Position numbers and translations under genes: made by a program. 8,903 nt of DNA. It comes from Bacteroidales bacterium. Its GTDB lineage: Bacteria; Bacteroidota; Bacteroidia; Bacteroidales; UBA7960. Shown in pieces: positions 5,889 through 8,903 of this stretch (position 1 is the first letter of the stretch; each line of letters opens with the position of its first letter). The notes beneath the pieces were generated by a model. It searched no databases. It worked only from the letters and a program-made list of their open reading frames with translations, and was not told where the DNA came from. The stretch lies in assembly GCA_007131895.1 (NCBI GenBank), contig SLPR01000503.1, positions 1 through 8,903 on the forward strand, in the 5' to 3' direction.

Positions 5889-7493
5889 ATGGCTGAATTT
5901 TTTTACCAGGAACCTTTTCCTTTGGGAAAAGATTCTACCTCGTATCGCCTTCTTACCTCTGATTTTGTATCCACAGAGAAGATGAATGGCCGGACCCTGC
6001 TGAAAGTAGACCCGGGTGGCCTAGAAATGCTTGCCAGAGAAGCCTTCAGGGATGTATCCTTTTACCTCAGGGCATCGCATTTGCAACAGCTTGCCAATAT
6101 TCTTGAAGATCCTGAAGCCAGCGACAATGAAAAATTTGTGGCTCACACCATGCTGCGCAACCAGGTGATAGCTGCCGAAGGAGAATTGCCCAGCTGCCAG
6201 GATACCGGTACCGCCATTGTTATGGCAAAGAAAGGGGAGGATGTGTACACCGGGGTCAATGATGCAGAGTTTCTTGCCAAAGGGGTTTTTGAAACCTGGC
6301 AGGAAAATAATCTTCGTTTTTCCATGGTAGTGCCCCGTACGATGACCGAAGAAAAAAACAGCGGCACCAACCTACCTGCCCAGATTGATATCTATGCTAC
6401 CCCCGGCAATACCTATGAGTTTCTGATGATGACCAAGGGTGGTGGCTCGGCCAATAAAACCGTATTGTTTCAACAGACCAAATCGCTGCTCAGTGAAAAG
6501 AACCTTTCTGCGTTTATCCGGGACAAGGTGAAGGATCTTGGTGCTGCGGCCTGTCCTCCTTACCATCTGGCCGTAGTAATCGGAGGCACCAGTGCCGAAG
6601 CCAATCTTACGGCTGTAAAGAAAGCTTCCGCCGGTTATTACGACCATTTGCCCGGAGAAGGAAATGAACATGGACAGGCTTTCCGCGATGCGGAGTGGGA
6701 GGAACGAATTTTGAAAATATGCCGGGAGAGCGGCATTGGGGCACAGTTTGGCGGGAAACACTTTGTGCATGATGTGCGGGTGATACGCCTGCCCCGTCAC
6801 GCTGCCTCCTGCCCTGTGGGGATGGGTGTAAGCTGCAGCGCCGACCGCAATATCAAAGCAAAAATTACTCCCGAAGGAATCTTTCTGGAAGCACTGGAGA
6901 AGAATCCTGCCCGCTTCCTGCCCGCTTCCGCTCCTGAGATGTCGCCGGCAGTGGATATAAACCTGGACCGCCCCATGAAAGAAGTGCTGGCAGAGCTATC
7001 CAAACACCCTGTAAAGACGCGCCTGAACCTCAGCGGTACCCTCATTGTAGCCCGCGATATCGCCCACGCCCGCATCAGCCAGATGCTGGAAGAAGGCAAA
7101 CCCATGCCCGATTATCTTAAAAATCATCCTGTTTATTATGCCGGCCCTGCCAAAACACCCAAAGGGATGGCTTCCGGTAGCTTCGGACCTACTACTGCCG
7201 GTCGTATGGACGTTTATGTAGATGCCTTTCAAAGTCACGGCGGCTCCATGATCATGCTGGCCAAAGGAAACCGCAGCAAACAGGTTACAGATGCCTGCGC
7301 CCGGCACGGCGGTTTTTACCTGGGCTCCATCGGTGGCCCCGCAGCCATCCTGGCAAAAGAAAGTATAAAATCGGTAGAAGTCCTCGACTTTGAAGAGCTG
7401 GGTATGGAAGCCGTCAGGAAAATCAGGGTTGAAAACTTTCCCGCTTTCATCATTGTGGATGATAAGGGGAATGATTTTTACCAGCAGCTGTAA
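5889..7493 (+). CDS. fumA: Fumarate hydratase, class I (iron-sulfur, fused alpha and beta domains)
   Basis: This cytoplasmic enzyme reversibly hydrates fumarate to L-malate in the TCA cycle. In fermentative Bacteroidota it runs toward fumarate to feed succinate formation. The 534-residue protein has the E. coli FumA/FumB layout. The N-terminal alpha part holds the three probable [4Fe-4S] ligands: Cys103 in GELPSCQDTGTA, Cys222 in AACPPYHLAVVIGG and Cys316 in GMGVSCSADRN. These keep the same spacing as E. coli Cys105/224/318. The beta part starts near residue 350 and contains VDINLDRPMKEVLAELSKHP, NLSGTLIVARDIAHA, YYAGPAKTPKGMASGSFGPT and LAKGNRSKQVTDAC, ending VDDKGNDFYQQL. The class I cluster is oxygen-labile, so this suits an anaerobic or microaerobic host. 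The ATG at 5889 is preferred over ATG 5882, which opens only four codons. It is transcribed alone and ends at a shared hairpin terminator. fumA and fumB cannot be distinguished here; the symbol denotes the class. Confidence 0.96.
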   Translation: MAEFFYQEPFPLGKDSTSYRLLTSDFVSTEKMNGRTLLKVDPGGLEMLAREAFRDVSFYLRASHLQQLANILEDPEASDNEKFVAHTMLRNQVIAAEGELPSCQDTGTAIVMAKKGEDVYTGVNDAEFLAKGVFETWQENNLRFSMVVPRTMTEEKNSGTNLPAQIDIYATPGNTYEFLMMTKGGGSANKTVLFQQTKSLLSEKNLSAFIRDKVKDLGAAACPPYHLAVVIGGTSAEANLTAVKKASAGYYDHLPGEGNEHGQAFRDAEWEERILKICRESGIGAQFGGKHFVHDVRVIRLPRHAASCPVGMGVSCSADRNIKAKITPEGIFLEALEKNPARFLPASAPEMSPAVDINLDRPMKEVLAELSKHPVKTRLNLSGTLIVARDIAHARISQMLEEGKPMPDYLKNHPVYYAGPAKTPKGMASGSFGPTTAGRMDVYVDAFQSHGGSMIMLAKGNRSKQVTDACARHGGFYLGSIGGPAAILAKESIKSVEVLDFEELGMEAVRKIRVENFPAFIIVDDKGNDFYQQL

Positions 7494-7599
7494 GGGTCTC
7501 CTTTTTGAAATTCTATTCATATTCATAAGGGAAAAGGTTGTAAAGAAACAGCTGCAAATATTTTTGTTCTTATACCCGGCAAACAGAGCTCAGAAAACG

Positions 7600-7638
7600 A
7601 AAAAAAAACAGGAGGAAACTGAGCAGTTTCCTCCTGTT
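7600..7638. terminator. Strong hairpin terminator shared by convergent genes
   Basis: AACAGGAGGAAACTG (7607-7621) and CAGTTTCCTCCTGTT (7624-7638) form a perfect 15-bp inverted repeat with a two-base centre (AG), so a few central pairs will open. Read on the minus strand, the stem is followed by nine T residues (7608-7600), an excellent intrinsic terminator for the lipoprotein gene ending at 7697. Read on the plus strand only a short GGTTTT follows, so termination of fumarase transcripts is possible but weaker. Confidence 0.85.
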
Positions 7639-7696
7639 GGTTTTAATGTTTATTCACTGATTGAATAGTGACTTTAATTCAGCTTAGAGTAAGCAC

Positions 7697-8692
7697 TTAT
7701 TCCTCTGCGGGGCACTCAACTTTAACCTCTACATCAAGGTGAATGACTAAATAGTCCCAGTCCCGGTCGCCGACTGAAATTACCAGATCATTACCCTTGT
7801 AAGTATTAAAACCACCAGAAGCTGGTCTTGAATCAGGAACATCATCGTTATAACCCTGAATCTTTACTGATTCATCATCGTCCTGCAGTCTCATGTTTTC
7901 ACCCAGTACAATGGTGAGAGTTTCTCCATCATAACTAACAGAAGCACCATCTACTAATTCTTGTCCTGCATAAATGTTTTGTGAAATATATTCATCATTA
8001 TCAGCATCAAAAGTTGTAAGATCAAAATAATACCACCAGGCACCACCTCCGCCTTCACTATCTCCACCATATGCAGTTTCTTCCCCCCAACAGAAATCTT
8101 CCGGACCGGGGTTGAAGGGTTCACATTCTGTTACCGTATAACCAGCATAGAACCACCAACGGTTACCAGAATTGCCTTCTTCACAACCTCCGAAGGCAGT
8201 TTCATCCTCAATAATTTCACCATATTCATCAAGCTGCACTACTACTGCATGCGCAACAACGTAAATCTGATCTCCAAAAGTATAATCCAGCTCCTCAAGA
8301 GAATGGGTAAAGGAAACTTCAGCAACATAAGGCATGAAGGAGTACGTAAAGGGGAAATGGCCAATAATAAGGTTTCCTGGTCTGTTTTTAGGAACATCCT
8401 TCAAGTCAGAAACCACGGTGTAGTGAACCTCTTTGATCAGCCAGTCACCCGAAGTTTCATATTTCAGGTAAAGGTTTTCAAGGTCATTACCAATAAAGAA
8501 GCTACCAACATCAATGGTTTGGCCAGCAATGAAACATACTTCCTCCTCATAGCAGGGGGCGTAGACATCGTCAATAACCTGGACGGTTTTGAGTGTTGTT
8601 TCATTTTCCTCCATCAGGATGCTGTCATTCTTTTCACATCCCCAGGCAAATACTATAAAAAGTAAGCCAATAATTAAAATTTTGTTTCCCAT
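7697..8692 (-). CDS. Lipoprotein with AGQ/ETAFGG-type domains, function unknown
   Basis: The 331-residue product has a lipoprotein signal, with a hydrophobic core from ILIIGLLFIVFAWG and the lipid-attached Cys19. The residues after it (EKND) are charged, which in Bacteroidota can favour export to the cell surface. The mature part is acidic. Residues 53-155 (CFIAGQTIDVGSFFIGND, LYLKYETSGDWLIKEVHY, FGDQIYVVAHAVV) resemble a domain I recall from bacterial surface proteins with AGQ, VGTV, GW-L-ETH and YIAAHAVV motifs. An ETA(F/Y)GG...WW(F/Y)Y motif occurs twice, at 163-182 and 205-222. A second YAGQ opens residues 241-326, which end in a WDYLVIHLDVEV strand, so the protein may be two related halves. 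No catalytic residues are recognisable. The gene is monocistronic, convergent with fumarase, and visibly AT-richer than its neighbours. A binding, adhesin or stalk-like role is only a guess. Confidence 0.85.
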   Translation of the reverse strand: MGNKILIIGLLFIVFAWGCEKNDSILMEENETTLKTVQVIDDVYAPCYEEEVCFIAGQTIDVGSFFIGNDLENLYLKYETSGDWLIKEVHYTVVSDLKDVPKNRPGNLIIGHFPFTYSFMPYVAEVSFTHSLEELDYTFGDQIYVVAHAVVVQLDEYGEIIEDETAFGGCEEGNSGNRWWFYAGYTVTECEPFNPGPEDFCWGEETAYGGDSEGGGGAWWYYFDLTTFDADNDEYISQNIYAGQELVDGASVSYDGETLTIVLGENMRLQDDDESVKIQGYNDDVPDSRPASGGFNTYKGNDLVISVGDRDWDYLVIHLDVEVKVECPAEE

Positions 8693-8705
8693 GTCTAATA
8701 ATGTT

Positions 8706-8736
8706 TAAAGTTAGATGAATATTGCGAATTGTCGCA
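8706..8736 (-). promoter_or_regulatory. Possible promoter and palindrome upstream of the lipoprotein gene
   Basis: On the minus strand TAACTTTA (8713-8706) matches TAnnTTTG in seven of eight positions and lies 13 bases before the ATG. No -33 TTTG is visible at the right distance. Just upstream, TGCGA-N4-TCGCA (8723-8736) is a perfect 5-bp-armed palindrome lying where the promoter spacer would be, so a repressor site is possible. The rest of the window, to 8903, is AT-rich with small palindromes such as AATATTAATATT and no gene that I can see. Confidence 0.3.
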
Positions 8737-8903
8737 TTAAAGCCATCTAAAGATAACTCAACAAATATTAATATTTTATGTGGATATTTCATAATTTAAT
8801 ATTCGTAATTATACGTATGCATGTTTTGACGATTAGGCTATGTTTTAAGGTTGAAATAAGTTTTTTCTTTAATAGCAGTTCCGGGTAATTCAATACTGAT
8901 GTA

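Noticed and set aside
6996..7526. 176-codon antisense frame over fumarase (also 6372-6800 and 6797-7105)
   Set aside because: Antisense shadows of a strongly conserved enzyme; the sense frame explains the sequence fully.
7390..7668. 92-codon plus-strand frame running from fumarase into the terminator
   Set aside because: It overlaps the fumarase C-terminus in another frame and reads through the terminator hairpin.

Overview
The window looks like chromosomal DNA from a member of the Bacteroidota, probably a Bacteroidales/Marinilabiliales-type anaerobe or facultative anaerobe. Three things point there: promoter boxes of the Bacteroidota form TAnnTTTG (with TTTG or TTG about 18-20 bases upstream), weak or absent Shine-Dalgarno sites, and protein families typical of the phylum. 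These are FISUMP-domain surface proteins, a long-form MnmA with an extra segment before the YYTVGQRKG motif, and a surface lipoprotein with an AGQ-type domain. No species can be named from the sequence alone.

Layout from left to right. Bases 1-140 hold a minus-strand promoter that drives a 25-codon signal-peptide-like ORF; this ORF overlaps the first codons of a second ORF that runs off the left edge. The divergent gene mnmA (439-1632, +) encodes the tRNA-U34 2-thiolase; a promoter box sits almost on its start codon. Next comes a decayed C-terminal half of a GIY-YIG nuclease-like gene, carried on an imperfect 115-bp tandem duplication (1840-2069), then about 425 bases with no recognisable gene. 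A minus-strand pair of paralogous secreted FISUMP proteins follows (491 aa, 5346-3871, then 427 aa, 3828-2545). They are separated by 42 bases and share one likely promoter near 5422-5452, which lies beside a direct repeat. An intergenic stretch of about 390 bases separates this promoter from the class I fumarase (5889-7493, +). A strong shared hairpin terminator (7607-7638) lies between fumarase and a convergent lipoprotein gene (8692-7697, -). The last 211 bases are AT-rich upstream DNA of that lipoprotein.

The genes do not form one pathway. mnmA and fumarase are housekeeping genes (translation fidelity; fumarate/malate interconversion), and the FISUMP pair and the lipoprotein are cell-envelope accessory genes inserted among them. 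The two FISUMP proteins have the same N- and C-terminal architecture, but only one carries an InlB-type B-repeat between them, so they are diverged duplicates. I see no defence system, CRISPR array, complete mobile element, rRNA or tRNA. The least explained elements are the FISUMP pair with its repeat-flanked promoter, the duplicated nuclease remnant, and the two-part lipoprotein.
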